Origin: Candidatus Parcubacteria bacterium | GTDB lineage: Bacteria; Patescibacteriota; Minisyncoccia; Minisyncoccales; Staskawiczbacteraceae | Assembly: GCA_019658985.1 (NCBI GenBank) | Contig: JAIFWS010000022.1 | Location: 1-11,830, forward strand | DNA length: 11,830 nucleotides | Direction: 5' to 3' | Shown: piece after piece, positions 1 to 6,781 of the stretch | Numbering within the stretch: position 1 is the stretch's first letter | Layout: each line of letters opens with the position of its first letter | The notes under the pieces: model-generated | Seen by the model: the letters and a program-made list of their open reading frames with translations, nothing else | The model's database searches: none | Told to the model about the DNA's origin: nothing | Made by a program: the position numbers and the translations under genes

Positions 1-1116
1 GGGGACTCCAAGAAAGCATGGGCGGAAAAACTGCTTGAGCCGACTGGCATCAAGATCAATGGGTCCAATCCCTGGGACATCAAAATACACAACCAGGGCC
101 TTTACAATAAAGTATTGTCCGAAGGCTCTTTGGGTCTCGGGGAATCTTACGTGGCAGGCTGGTGGGATTGCGAGGCTCTCGACCAATTCTTCACCCGGCT
201 GTTTCTAGCGCAAACATCCGATCAGCTGGGAATGAAGATTCCTGACTTGATTGAATACGCAAAAGCAAAAGTCTTCAACCTTCAGATCGGGCGCCGCGCT
301 TACGAAGTAGCGGAAAAACATTATAATTTAGGGAATGAGTTTTTCGCTGCCATGATCGGACCAAGCCTAATGTACAGCTGCGGCTATTGGAAAAACGCAC
401 AGACACTGGAAGAAGCCCAATTTGCCAAACTAGATTTGATCTGCAAGAAACTAAACCTGCAGAAAGGCCAGAGGATTTTGGAAATCGGCTGCGGCTGGGG
501 CGCTTTCGCAAAATTCGCCATTGAAAACTATGGCGTGTCGGTTGTGGGGCTTACGGTATCAAAAGAACAGAAAAAATACGCTGAAGAATTATGCAAAGGG
601 CTTCCAATGGAGGTTCGGCTCCAAGACTACCACGAAGTTAATGAGAAATTCGACCACGTTGTCTCTATTGCCATGTTTGAAGCCGTAGGAGTTAAGAATT
701 TCAGGTCATACATGGAAGTGGCGCGGCGGTGTTTGAAGGATGGCGGACTTTTCGTGCTCCATACAATTGGCGGCTTGGAGCCCTCCAGCCCGTTTGACCC
801 GTGGCTTAATAAATATATTTTCCCGAACAGCCACATTCCGTCATTAAAAGAGATTTGCCAGTCTGTTGAAAAACTATTCGTCATCGAAGACGTCCATAAT
901 TTCGGGGCCAATTATGACCGGACACTCATGGAGTGGTACAAGAATTTCAAAGCCACCTGGCCAAAATTTGAAAAACAATACGGGCCGAAGTTTTACCGGA
1001 TGTGGGAATACTATTTATTACAGTGCGCGGCATTATTCAGAGCCCGCAGAACGCAGCTCTGGCACATTGTCTTCTCGCCGCACGGAGTAAAGGGAGGATA
1101 CGAATCAATCAGGTAA
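1..1116 (+). CDS. cfa: Cyclopropane-fatty-acyl-phospholipid synthase (5' end outside window)
   Basis: This SAM-dependent methyltransferase adds a methylene bridge to unsaturated acyl chains of membrane phospholipids at the inner face of the membrane. The frame is open from base 1 (reading GDSKKAWAEKLL), giving 371 codons in the window. Compared with remembered E. coli Cfa (382 aa), only about the first 15 residues are missing, so the TTG at 115 is internal. Visible family features are SLGLGESY near the N-terminus, YSCGYW carrying the expected active-site Cys, the SAM-binding loop EIGCGWG near codon 161, LQDY, LHTIG with the conserved His, WINKYIFPN-like WLNKYIFPN, and HNFGANYD. One deviation is FEAVG where E. 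coli has FEHVG; the preceding Glu is kept. The gene ends with TAA just before a shared terminator and is convergent with the helicase gene. A lipid-modifying enzyme is notable if the host is a CPR bacterium with little lipid synthesis of its own. Confidence 0.93.
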   Translation, partial: GDSKKAWAEKLLEPTGIKINGSNPWDIKIHNQGLYNKVLSEGSLGLGESYVAGWWDCEALDQFFTRLFLAQTSDQLGMKIPDLIEYAKAKVFNLQIGRRAYEVAEKHYNLGNEFFAAMIGPSLMYSCGYWKNAQTLEEAQFAKLDLICKKLNLQKGQRILEIGCGWGAFAKFAIENYGVSVVGLTVSKEQKKYAEELCKGLPMEVRLQDYHEVNEKFDHVVSIAMFEAVGVKNFRSYMEVARRCLKDGGLFVLHTIGGLEPSSPFDPWLNKYIFPNSHIPSLKEICQSVEKLFVIEDVHNFGANYDRTLMEWYKNFKATWPKFEKQYGPKFYRMWEYYLLQCAALFRARRTQLWHIVFSPHGVKGGYESIR

Positions 1117-1120
1117 ATAA

Positions 1121-1146
1121 AAAATCCGCCAAGTGGCGGATTTTTT
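1121..1146. terminator. Bidirectional intrinsic terminator between cfa and the helicase gene
   Basis: A hairpin with arms AAAATCCGCC (1121-1130) and GGCGGATTTT (1135-1144) around the loop AAGT is flanked by A residues on the left and T residues on the right. It therefore gives a U-tract on both strands and can stop both convergent genes. Confidence 0.88.
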
Positions 1147-1151
1147 AGTAT

Positions 1152-2462
1152 TTATCTTGAAAATCGTTTTTTGAATGGCTTATATGGTCGCTGTCCGTAT
1201 CCGCCTGGCTTCCTTGGAAAAGGATGCTGTTTAGGCAGCTGCTTTTCCTGCTCCATATTCTTCTTATATACCTGCTGTTGCTGGGGAGTATTTGACGTGA
1301 ATGCATTTTGAGGAAGTTCCGGTAATTGCAAAACGGGAATCGCGGATCTGATTAATCTCTCGATTTCACGCACCTTGCCTTTCTGGTCCGGAGCCACAAA
1401 TGAGATTGCCCGTCCTTCCAGGCCGGCGCGGCCGGTTCTACCAATTCTGTGGACATAATCCCCTGGAGATTCCGGTAAATCAAAGTTTACTACCAACTCA
1501 ATCCCCTTCACGTCGATTCCGCGGGCGGCAATATCGGTTGCAACCAAGACACGGTATTTTCCATTTTTAAAACCATCCAAGGCCATGCGTCTCTGCCCAA
1601 GCGTTCTATTAGAATGAATTTCGGCAGCAGTGAAGCCTTTTTTCAATAAATCTGCGCAGATTTTCTTGGCTCCGTACTTGGTGCGGGAAAAAACCAAGAC
1701 ACTGCCTTTGTATTCCGCCAATAACTTTTCCAGCAATCTTACTTTATAATCTTTTTTAACAAAGAATAATTCATGGGCCACTTTTTCATTGGTTGTCCCC
1801 TGCCGGGCGATTTCCACGCGCACGGGTAACTTCATGTGGGTTGTGGCGATTTTAATAATCGCGTCAGGCATGGTGGCGGAAAACAACATCGTCTGGCGTT
1901 CTTTTGGTACTGACAATAAGATCTGTTTAATTTGCGGCGCAAATCCCATGTCGAACATCAAATCCGCTTCGTCTAAAACTAAAATCCCAACATCGCTTAA
2001 AGTTAAAGTCCTCTGTTGCAAATGGTCGTTAATCCGGCCTGGAGTTCCGATAATAATGTGGGCGCCAAAACGCAGTTGGCTGATTTGCTGTCCCATTGAA
2101 GCGCCTCCGATCAATACCGCGGTTTTCAATCCGAATCCCCGGCCGAGTTTCATCAGCGTTTCGTTAATCTGAGAAGCCAGCTCTCTGGTAGGCAAAATAA
2201 TCAATCCCTTTTTATCTCCCAATTGCATCAAGCGCTGAATCAACGGAATCCCGAAAGCCAATGACTTCCCTGTTCCGGTTTGGGCGATTCCAACGATATC
2301 CTTCCCTTCAATAGCCACCGGGATTGCCTTGTATTGGATAGGAGTCGGTGTTTTAAAGTTCAATTGCTCCAAAACGGACATAATATTCGGTGAAATGCCA
2401 AGCCCGCCGAAGTTTTTAGTCGATTCGTTATTTTCTGTATTATTTATGACGATATTTTCCAT
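1152..2462 (-). CDS. DEAD-box ATP-dependent RNA helicase, RhlE-like
   Basis: This 436-residue protein should unwind RNA duplexes in ribosome assembly or mRNA turnover. All superfamily 2 motifs are visible: Q motif (F36...PTPIQ, Q43), motif I AQTGTGKS (60-67), Ia PTRELA (91-96), Ib TPGR (140-143), II DEAD (164-167), III SAT (195-197), then VLVFSRT, ATDIAARGID and HRIGRTGRAG in the second RecA domain. The last 40 or so residues form a Gln-, Pro-, Gly-, Lys- and Arg-rich tail ending PFKKRFSR, a typical nonspecific RNA-binding extension. The frame stays open to 2594, but I choose the ATG at 2462 because a consensus promoter lies inside the longer version and its -10 ends only 7 nt before this ATG. 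The message is therefore probably leaderless. No Shine-Dalgarno is seen. RhlE, CshA or DeaD are possible names; the short tail favours an RhlE type. Confidence 0.93.
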   Translation of the reverse strand: MENIVINNTENNESTKNFGGLGISPNIMSVLEQLNFKTPTPIQYKAIPVAIEGKDIVGIAQTGTGKSLAFGIPLIQRLMQLGDKKGLIILPTRELASQINETLMKLGRGFGLKTAVLIGGASMGQQISQLRFGAHIIIGTPGRINDHLQQRTLTLSDVGILVLDEADLMFDMGFAPQIKQILLSVPKERQTMLFSATMPDAIIKIATTHMKLPVRVEIARQGTTNEKVAHELFFVKKDYKVRLLEKLLAEYKGSVLVFSRTKYGAKKICADLLKKGFTAAEIHSNRTLGQRRMALDGFKNGKYRVLVATDIAARGIDVKGIELVVNFDLPESPGDYVHRIGRTGRAGLEGRAISFVAPDQKGKVREIERLIRSAIPVLQLPELPQNAFTSNTPQQQQVYKKNMEQEKQLPKQHPFPRKPGGYGQRPYKPFKKRFSR

Positions 2463-2469
2463 ATGCACT

Positions 2470-2498
2470 ATATTACAATAAAATCCCTTAAATGTCAA
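2470..2498 (-). promoter_or_regulatory. Sigma70-type promoter of the helicase gene, leaderless start
   Basis: On the minus strand TTGACA (2498-2493) is followed by a 17-nt spacer and TAATAT (2475-2470). The ATG at 2462 begins 7 nt further on, about where transcription should start, so the mRNA should have no or almost no 5' leader. The -35 lies back to back with the -35 of unit A (2512-2517), and the two hexamers form an inverted pair 13 nt apart. Confidence 0.75.
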
Positions 2499-2511
2499 AG
2501 ATACTCCTGGA

Positions 2512-2539
2512 TTGACATATTTAATGGCATAGGTAAATA
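2512..2539 (+). promoter_or_regulatory. Promoter of GC-rich unit A
   Basis: TTGACA (2512-2517) is followed, after 16 nt, by TAAATA (2534-2539; AAATAT with a 17-nt spacer is the alternative). The 40-nt leader that follows is GC-rich and ends in a Shine-Dalgarno GGGAG (2569-2573), 7 nt before the ATG at 2581. The first 14 bases from the -35 match the promoter of unit C at 13 positions. Confidence 0.65.
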
Positions 2540-2580
2540 TGTAATCAGTCGCCCCACACACGTTCAGCGGGAGATACCTC

Positions 2581-3003
2581 ATGTCCGCGTCCATCGGTTT
2601 CTATCCCCTGGTTGACGAGCCCCCGACGCCCAAGGCCCCGCCCCTCACGTTGCCCAAGCGGTTCATCCTGACGGCGCTGGAAGGGCTGGCGCCATCGGAG
2701 GGAGAGCTGCCCTACCAGAAACGGCCCCTGGAAGATCTCCAGGCCGCCGTCCGCCAGGCCAGTCGGAGAGAAACCGCCGGCCCCGACCTGCTCGTCCGGC
2801 TCCTCCAGCACCCGGACCAGATCCCCGAGAGCTGGAAGTCCGAGAAGATCATCGTCTTCCTGGGCAGGAGCGGCGGCGGCCCCGAGCGCTTGCCGGCGGT
2901 CAACTGTCTCAGATGGGACACGAGGTTGGAAGCGTGGAGCACTTCCTTCTCCGACCCGCGCGACTGCCTCGTGCAGGGCCACTACGCGCCCTCGCCCAAC
3001 TGA
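2581..3003 (+). CDS. Small GC-rich orphan protein, unit A
   Basis: A 140-residue soluble protein of unknown function. The ATG is set by GGGAG at 2569-2573. By hand count the gene is 286 of 420 bases G or C (68%), against about 42% in the adjacent MarR gene, and codons end mostly in G or C. It has a Pro-rich N-terminus (residues 13-25), a helical, charged middle (47-77), the motif PDQIPESWK (78-86), a hydrophobic IIVFLG (90-95), a Gly-rich turn (97-100) and spaced tryptophans W112 and W119. No signal peptide or membrane segment is visible. The order PxxIPxxWK, hydrophobic strand, glycines, then C-x-x-W and W reminds me of a multi-copy small-protein family of Patescibacteria genomes; this is memory, not a search. 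It stops with TGA and is followed directly by its own terminator, so it is monocistronic. It lies between divergent native genes. Confidence 0.75.
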   Translation: MSASIGFYPLVDEPPTPKAPPLTLPKRFILTALEGLAPSEGELPYQKRPLEDLQAAVRQASRRETAGPDLLVRLLQHPDQIPESWKSEKIIVFLGRSGGGPERLPAVNCLRWDTRLEAWSTSFSDPRDCLVQGHYAPSPN

Positions 3004-3016
3004 CGCACAACCATAT

Positions 3017-3051
3017 CCCCTCGCCGGTCTTCATCGGCGAGGGGCTTTTTT
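3017..3051 (+). terminator. Intrinsic terminator of unit A
   Basis: A 10-bp perfect stem, CCCCTCGCCG (3017-3026) with CGGCGAGGGG (3035-3044), and an 8-nt loop are followed by CTTTTTTAT. It starts 13 nt after the TGA. A U-tract exists only on the plus strand. Confidence 0.93.
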
Positions 3052-3059
3052 ATTCTCTC

Positions 3060-3087
3060 TTGACTTATCCGCCAAATCAGTTAAGAT
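3060..3087 (+). promoter_or_regulatory. Probable promoter of the MarR-exporter operon
   Basis: TTGACT (3060-3065) and TAAGAT (3082-3087) are separated by 16 nt. Other -10-like AT-rich hexamers lie closer to the ATG (TAATAT 3095-3100, TATATT 3098-3103), so the exact start is uncertain. No Shine-Dalgarno precedes the ATG at 3112. Confidence 0.5.
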
Positions 3088-3093
3088 ACTTAA
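3081..3093. promoter_or_regulatory. Candidate MarR operator palindrome
   Basis: TTAAG-ATA-CTTAA is a perfect 5-bp inverted repeat overlapping the predicted -10 just upstream of the MarR gene. MarR proteins usually bind short AT-rich palindromes in their own promoters, so autorepression is a fair inference. The short arm length leaves room for chance in AT-rich DNA. Confidence 0.4.
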
Positions 3094-3111
3094 ATAATAT
3101 ATTCTACTTTA

Positions 3112-3552
3112 ATGAAGAACCGGAAAAAAACAATCGAGGAAATCATGGCTAACTTCCATGCTATGAAGAATAAACTCCAGCTGAAAGCAATAGGACTGGG
3201 GGCAAAAGACCGGATCACCCACTCCCAGTGGTTTGTTTTGTGTATCATTGAGGCAAACAAAAACATGGGTATTAAGGATATTTCAAAGATGCTCAGCATC
3301 AGCGCCAGCGCCGCTACTCAGCTGGTGGATGGATTGACTGAAAACGGTTACGTAAAACGTAAAACCGATCAAAAAGACCACCGCTTCCTGCATATCAATC
3401 TTTCTCCCAAAGGACAAAAAGTAATCGCAACCACCCGCAAGAAACACATAGAAGTCATGGGAAAGTTATTCGGCGCGCTCACCGATGCCGAGCTTGGACA
3501 GTATCTGGCGCTCCATAAAAAAATATTAAATAAAATACAACATGAAAATTAA
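3112..3552 (+). CDS. MarR-family transcriptional regulator
   Basis: A 146-residue winged helix-turn-helix protein, the usual size for MarR. The N-terminal helix (1-28) serves dimerisation. HSQWFVLCIIEANKNMGIKDISKML followed by SISASAATQLVDGLTENGYVKR gives helices H2 to H4 with the recognition helix near residues 63-77. The wing is DQKDHRFLHINLSPKG, with the Asp-x-x-Asp-x-Arg signature. The last four codons overlap the start of the adaptor gene by 11 nt, so the two are translationally coupled. The regulator heads the exporter operon and probably controls it in response to a ligand; which ligand is not visible. Confidence 0.9.
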   Translation: MKNRKKTIEEIMANFHAMKNKLQLKAIGLGAKDRITHSQWFVLCIIEANKNMGIKDISKMLSISASAATQLVDGLTENGYVKRKTDQKDHRFLHINLSPKGQKVIATTRKKHIEVMGKLFGALTDAELGQYLALHKKILNKIQHEN

Positions 3553-5068
3553 TCCCAAGAATTGGCTTTCCCGCAAAAGGATTACCTGGGTTGCCATTAT
3601 AGCGGCCGTTTTAATCGGAGGATACTTCCTATTCTTCAATAAAAAAGTTGTAGAAGAGACGCTCGCCGTCCATCCTGCTGATTTTTTGCAGCAGGTTTCC
3701 GCTTCCGGAAAAATAGTCGCTAAAGAAAATCTGGATTTATCATTTGAAGAACCCGGACAGGTTTCCTCGGTAAACGTGCGTGTCGGACAGAATGTGTACG
3801 CCGGCCAATTATTGGCAAGCCAGAGCACCGGACAGTTGCAGGCGCAATTAGCGGGAATGCAAGCCGGCATCCAATTGGAACAGGCCAGGCTCGACCAGCT
3901 TTTGGCAGGCAATTCTCCGGAAGACATCCAAACCGGCAAAAACGATATTTCGCTGGCCCAGCAGAATCTTGATAATGCCTATATTAGTTCCCAGAATATA
4001 TTAGATAATGCTTATACCGCATTATCCGGCGCTTATACTCAAACTCATTACATCCAGCAGACTTATTTTAACAGCGGAGACTTAGAAGTGATCAAAGTCC
4101 AGGCCGCTCTGAATACGATTAACGACAATGTAAAAGAAGCAAAACAATACCTTGATAATGCCAAAAACAGCCAAAACCAAACTAATTGGGATATCGCCAT
4201 TGCCCACATCGTTACCGATTTAAATTCCACGTATGCGGCCCTGGGTATAATCCGCCAGACCTGCGAAGAAGGCCTCTATTACACCAGAGTTACCGCAACC
4301 GACAAGGCTTCTTTGGATACGCAAAAGACCAGCATTAATACTGCCTTATCAAGCGTTGTTTCTTCTCAAACCAGTATTGCTGCCTATAAAGTGAAAATAA
4401 CCCAGGCAAAAGACGCCCTGGTTCTTAAACAGGCTCCAGCCAGAACTTCGGACATCGCCGTCTATAAAGCCCAGATCGCCCAAGCCAAAGCCAACGCGCA
4501 AAATGTCATCGCCCAATTGAATAAAAAGAGGATTTACTCCCCCATCAATGGAGTCGTTACCGCGGTAAACGCCAAACCCGGCAAGGTTTTCTCCAGCCAG
4601 GATGTGGCGGTTTCTGTCATTTCAAAAAATAATTTTGAAGTAGAAAGCTATGTTCCGGAAATAAATATTTCTCTGATCAGCATTAATCAGGAAACCGAAA
4701 TCACTCTCGATTCATATCCGACTGCTGTATTTGCGGCAAAAGTGATCTCCATTGATCCGGCGGAAACCATCAAGGACGGTGTTTCAACCTACAAAGTAAC
4801 AATTGGGTTCAATGACAATAACGATCCGCGAATCAAATCCGGCATGACCGGAACCATCACCATTACCACGGAGAGAAAATCCAACGTAATTTCGATTCCC
4901 CAGGGAGCCGTCCAAATAAAAAACGGCCAGAAAATAGTGAGGGTGAAAACCAGCGCGCAAGCAAAAGAAGTAACAGAAAAGGCCGTAACCACCGGGTCAG
5001 TATCTTCCAGCGGGAATATCGAAATCATCTCGGGGCTCGATGATGGGGATATCGTGGTACTAAATTAA
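3542..5068 (+). CDS. HlyD/MacA-type membrane-fusion adaptor of an ABC exporter
   Basis: A 508-residue protein with one N-terminal membrane anchor (about residues 14-32) and a large extracytoplasmic part. It shows the split lipoyl/biotinyl-like domain: the first half has ANVRVGQNVYAGQLLA-like SVNVRVGQNVYAGQLLA (near 75-90) and the second has RIYSPINGVVTAV (near 330), the classical I-x-(S/A)-P-x-x-G-x-V motif. Between them lies a long Gln-, Ala- and Leu-rich helical hairpin (about 95-325), longer than in E. coli MacA. A beta-barrel domain and a membrane-proximal domain with GMTGTITI follow. It should connect the permease to the cell exterior or to a substrate. In an organism with no TolC gene nearby this matches the Gram-positive YknXYZ layout rather than MacAB-TolC. 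There is no Shine-Dalgarno; translation is coupled to the MarR gene. Confidence 0.9.
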   Translation: MKINPKNWLSRKRITWVAIIAAVLIGGYFLFFNKKVVEETLAVHPADFLQQVSASGKIVAKENLDLSFEEPGQVSSVNVRVGQNVYAGQLLASQSTGQLQAQLAGMQAGIQLEQARLDQLLAGNSPEDIQTGKNDISLAQQNLDNAYISSQNILDNAYTALSGAYTQTHYIQQTYFNSGDLEVIKVQAALNTINDNVKEAKQYLDNAKNSQNQTNWDIAIAHIVTDLNSTYAALGIIRQTCEEGLYYTRVTATDKASLDTQKTSINTALSSVVSSQTSIAAYKVKITQAKDALVLKQAPARTSDIAVYKAQIAQAKANAQNVIAQLNKKRIYSPINGVVTAVNAKPGKVFSSQDVAVSVISKNNFEVESYVPEINISLISINQETEITLDSYPTAVFAAKVISIDPAETIKDGVSTYKVTIGFNDNNDPRIKSGMTGTITITTERKSNVISIPQGAVQIKNGQKIVRVKTSAQAKEVTEKAVTTGSVSSSGNIEIISGLDDGDIVVLN

Positions 5069-5085
5069 AAATCGAATCTTCTACT

Positions 5086-5150
5086 TGTCATTCCCGCGAA
5101 AGCGGGAATCCAGCGCATACCCTGGATCCCAGGTCAAGCCTGGGATGACA
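5086..5150. repeat. Palindromic intergenic repeat, copy 1
   Basis: This 65-nt element has TGTCAT/ATGACA ends, a left hairpin CCCGC-GAAA-GCGGG, an inner inverted pair ATCCAG/CTGGAT and a right hairpin CCCAGG-TCAAG-CCTGGG. A relative lies at 7516-7588 in the same orientation. It belongs to the class of mobile palindromic units found in many bacterial phyla, often mistranslated as a SFPRKRESS-type peptide. It sits in the adaptor-permease gap inside the exporter operon, where its hairpins could attenuate or stabilise the transcript. Confidence 0.88.
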
Positions 5151-5159
5151 AAAAAATTT

Positions 5160-6419
5160 ATGCTTGAAAAACTCGGGCTTAATATAAAAATCGGATTCTT
5201 CCTGGCGTTGCGCCAGATCCGCAAATCAAATCCCTGGACCACAGGGCTGATCGTCTTTGTGATGGTGCTGACGTTTTTGAATTTAGTGGTGGTATCGGGA
5301 ATCTTGGTCGGATTAATCGAAGGGTCGATTTCCGCCTGGCACAAGCAATACACCGGCGATATCATTATCTCAGCCCTTTTAAATAAAGATTATATTGAAA
5401 ACAGCCCGAACATCATAAACTTGGTACGGGGATTGCCGGAAGTCAAAAACATGAGCGTCCGCTACAATAAAGGCGTGATACTCGAAGCGAATTACCAAAC
5501 TAAGAAAATAAATGACAAGCCGAATACTGCATCGGCCCAATTGATCGGGATAAATCCCGGGCAAGAAGACGCGCTCACCGGCCTATCGAGCCACGTCATT
5601 GACGGTTCTTACCTTACCCCGGCTGATTACGACAAAGTGCTCATCGGTAATTTTTTACTGAAGCAATATGTTCCGGTGGATAGCCCGGGATTTACCGCGC
5701 TTGAAAACGTTGGCGTCGGCACAAAAATAAGGATTAAGGTAAATGACGTTACAAAAGAAGTTACTGTAAAAGGAATTTTAAAAAGCAAGGTTGATAATGT
5801 GAGTATGGGTCTCTATATGATTGATTCGGAAGTCAAAAGCCTCATCGGGCGGGGCGACGGTAACGCGGCCCAAATCGCCATGACCCTTAAAGACGGCGCC
5901 GACCCTTTAGCAGTAAAACGCAAATTAGTATTGGCCGGAGTTGATAAATCAGCCAAAGTCCAAACCTACGTTGACGCCCAGCCAAAATTCCTAAAAGATA
6001 TCATCGCGACGTTCGCGATGCTCGGAAACGCGTTAAGTTCTATTGGCCTGGTAGTAGCATCCATCACTATTTTCATTGTTATTTTCATCAACGCCTTGAC
6101 CCGCCGCAAATTTATTGGCATTTTAAAAGGCATCGGGATTAACGGACAAGCTATTGAAATTTCGTATATTTTCCAATCGATGTTTTACGCTTTCCTGGGA
6201 GCCGCGATCGGTTTGATTATTATTTACTTCGCCTTAGTCCCGCTCTTTTTAGCCCACCCGATTGACTTCCCATTTTCCGACGGTATTTTAGTGGCTCCCT
6301 TCGGCGAAACGCTGATCAGGGTTGCATTACTGGTTGGATCAACCATTATTGCCGGCTATATTCCAGCGCGCATGATTATCAGGAAAAATACGTTGGATTC
6401 GATTTTGGGAAGAAACTAG
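5160..6419 (+). CDS. ABC exporter permease, FtsX/MacB type
   Basis: A 419-residue integral membrane protein with the MacB/LolC layout: a cytoplasmic N-terminal stretch, membrane helix 1 (about 27-51), a large extracytoplasmic MacB_PCD-like domain (about 55-280), then three membrane helices (about 283-312, 338-365, 384-405) forming the FtsX domain. GILKGIGINGQAI between helices 2 and 3 matches the conserved loop that contacts the ATPase. No nucleotide-binding domain is fused; the ATPase is encoded separately at 6797. The frame runs back to 5085, but those residues are only translation of the repeat, so I take the ATG at 5160; the ATG at 5145, at the edge of the repeat, is the alternative. There is no Shine-Dalgarno. 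The stop is TAG. It is the translocation partner of the adaptor and the ATPase. Confidence 0.88.
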   Translation: MLEKLGLNIKIGFFLALRQIRKSNPWTTGLIVFVMVLTFLNLVVVSGILVGLIEGSISAWHKQYTGDIIISALLNKDYIENSPNIINLVRGLPEVKNMSVRYNKGVILEANYQTKKINDKPNTASAQLIGINPGQEDALTGLSSHVIDGSYLTPADYDKVLIGNFLLKQYVPVDSPGFTALENVGVGTKIRIKVNDVTKEVTVKGILKSKVDNVSMGLYMIDSEVKSLIGRGDGNAAQIAMTLKDGADPLAVKRKLVLAGVDKSAKVQTYVDAQPKFLKDIIATFAMLGNALSSIGLVVASITIFIVIFINALTRRKFIGILKGIGINGQAIEISYIFQSMFYAFLGAAIGLIIIYFALVPLFLAHPIDFPFSDGILVAPFGETLIRVALLVGSTIIAGYIPARMIIRKNTLDSILGRN

Positions 6420-6435
6420 TAAATTGAAAATTTGT

Positions 6436-6481
6436 AAAAAAAGAACCCCGGGCGCAGTTCTTTGGAAGAATGCGCGCGGGG
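6436..6481 (-). terminator. Intrinsic terminator of unit B
   Basis: Read on the minus strand, CCCCG-c-GCGCA and TGCGC-c-CGGGG form an 11-position stem with one C-C mismatch (6446-6481), extended inwards by TTCTT/AAGAA. It is followed by a U-tract (A-rich 6436-6445 on the plus strand). There is no T-run on the plus strand, so it should not stop the exporter transcript efficiently. Confidence 0.88.
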
Positions 6482-6505
6482 CATGAGGCCGGTGGTCCGC
6501 GGGGA

Positions 6506-6679
6506 TCACACCGGGTCGGGCAGGTCGCCGACCTTCAGCTCGGCCGAGGGCGCCGGCGTCTCGAGGACATTCTCTTCGACCGGGCCGGCGGCGGGGGTCA
6601 CGTCGCGGGTGACCAGGGACGACACGACGGTGTCGGGAGCCAAAGCTTCATTCGGCGGCAACGGAGTCGCTTCGGACAT
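6506..6679 (-). CDS. Very small GC-rich acidic protein, unit B
   Basis: A 57-residue protein of unknown function, MSEATPLPPNEALAP at its start, rich in Ala, Pro, Val and Glu, strongly acidic, with no Cys, Trp or membrane segment. It is likely disordered. The start is set by AGGAGG (6694-6689), 9 nt before the ATG. The frame is open further upstream to a TTG at 6781, but that TTG is part of the -35 box and has no ribosome site. By hand count 108 of 150 bases (6511-6660) are G or C (72%). The stop is TGA, followed by its own terminator. The gene is antisense to both neighbours and separates the exporter permease from its ATPase. Coding status rests on the promoter, ribosome site, terminator and GC-ending codons, because a 57-codon ORF in GC-rich DNA can be chance. 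Confidence 0.6.
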   Translation of the reverse strand: MSEATPLPPNEALAPDTVVSSLVTRDVTPAAGPVEENVLETPAPSAELKVGDLPDPV

Positions 6680-6752
6680 GATGGAGATCCTCCTCGCATA
6701 GAGGTGCTTAGCAGCACATTCCTGGACGCCCAGGATGCCTGCTCTGGATATG
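6680..6752 (-). other. Structured 5' leader of unit B with a 24-nt direct repeat
   Basis: The leader can form three successive hairpins: CCTGG-gcgt-CCAGG (6721-6734, plus one A-T pair outside), GTGCT-gcta-AGCAC (6704-6717) and CCTC-tatgc-GAGG (6692-6704). The last one pairs part of the Shine-Dalgarno and could hide it. The 24 bases at 6683-6706 repeat those at 6746-6769 with 19 identities. No known riboswitch is recognised. Confidence 0.45.
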
Positions 6753-6781
6753 CTTCTAGCATAAAGGTGATATAGTGTCAA
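6753..6781 (-). promoter_or_regulatory. Promoter of GC-rich unit B
   Basis: On the minus strand TTGACA (6781-6776), a 17-nt spacer and TAGAAG (6758-6753) preceded by TGC (extended -10) are seen. A palindrome ATGCT-TCT-AGCAT (6750-6762) overlaps the -10 and could be an operator. The -35 lies only 15 nt from the ATG of the divergent ATPase gene. Confidence 0.55.

Noticed and set aside
2463..2594. 44-residue N-terminal extension of the helicase frame
   Set aside because: It overlaps the helicase promoter and the leader of unit A, is compositionally unlike the rest, and the ATG at 2462 stands at the expected transcription start.
2545..2982. Minus-strand ORF of 145 codons opposite unit A
   Set aside because: GC-rich shadow frame; the plus-strand frame has promoter, Shine-Dalgarno and terminator in the right order.
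5085..5159. 25-residue extension of the permease (SFPRKRESS-type peptide)
   Set aside because: It is a translation of the palindromic repeat, a well-known annotation artefact; the repeat also occurs outside genes at 7516.
6462..6775. Plus-strand ORFs across unit B
   Set aside because: Open frames in GC-rich DNA; they run through the minus-strand terminator and leader and have no ribosome site.
6506..6781. 91-residue version of protein B starting at TTG 6781
   Set aside because: The TTG is part of the -35 hexamer and has no ribosome site, whereas AGGAGG sits 9 nt before the ATG at 6679.
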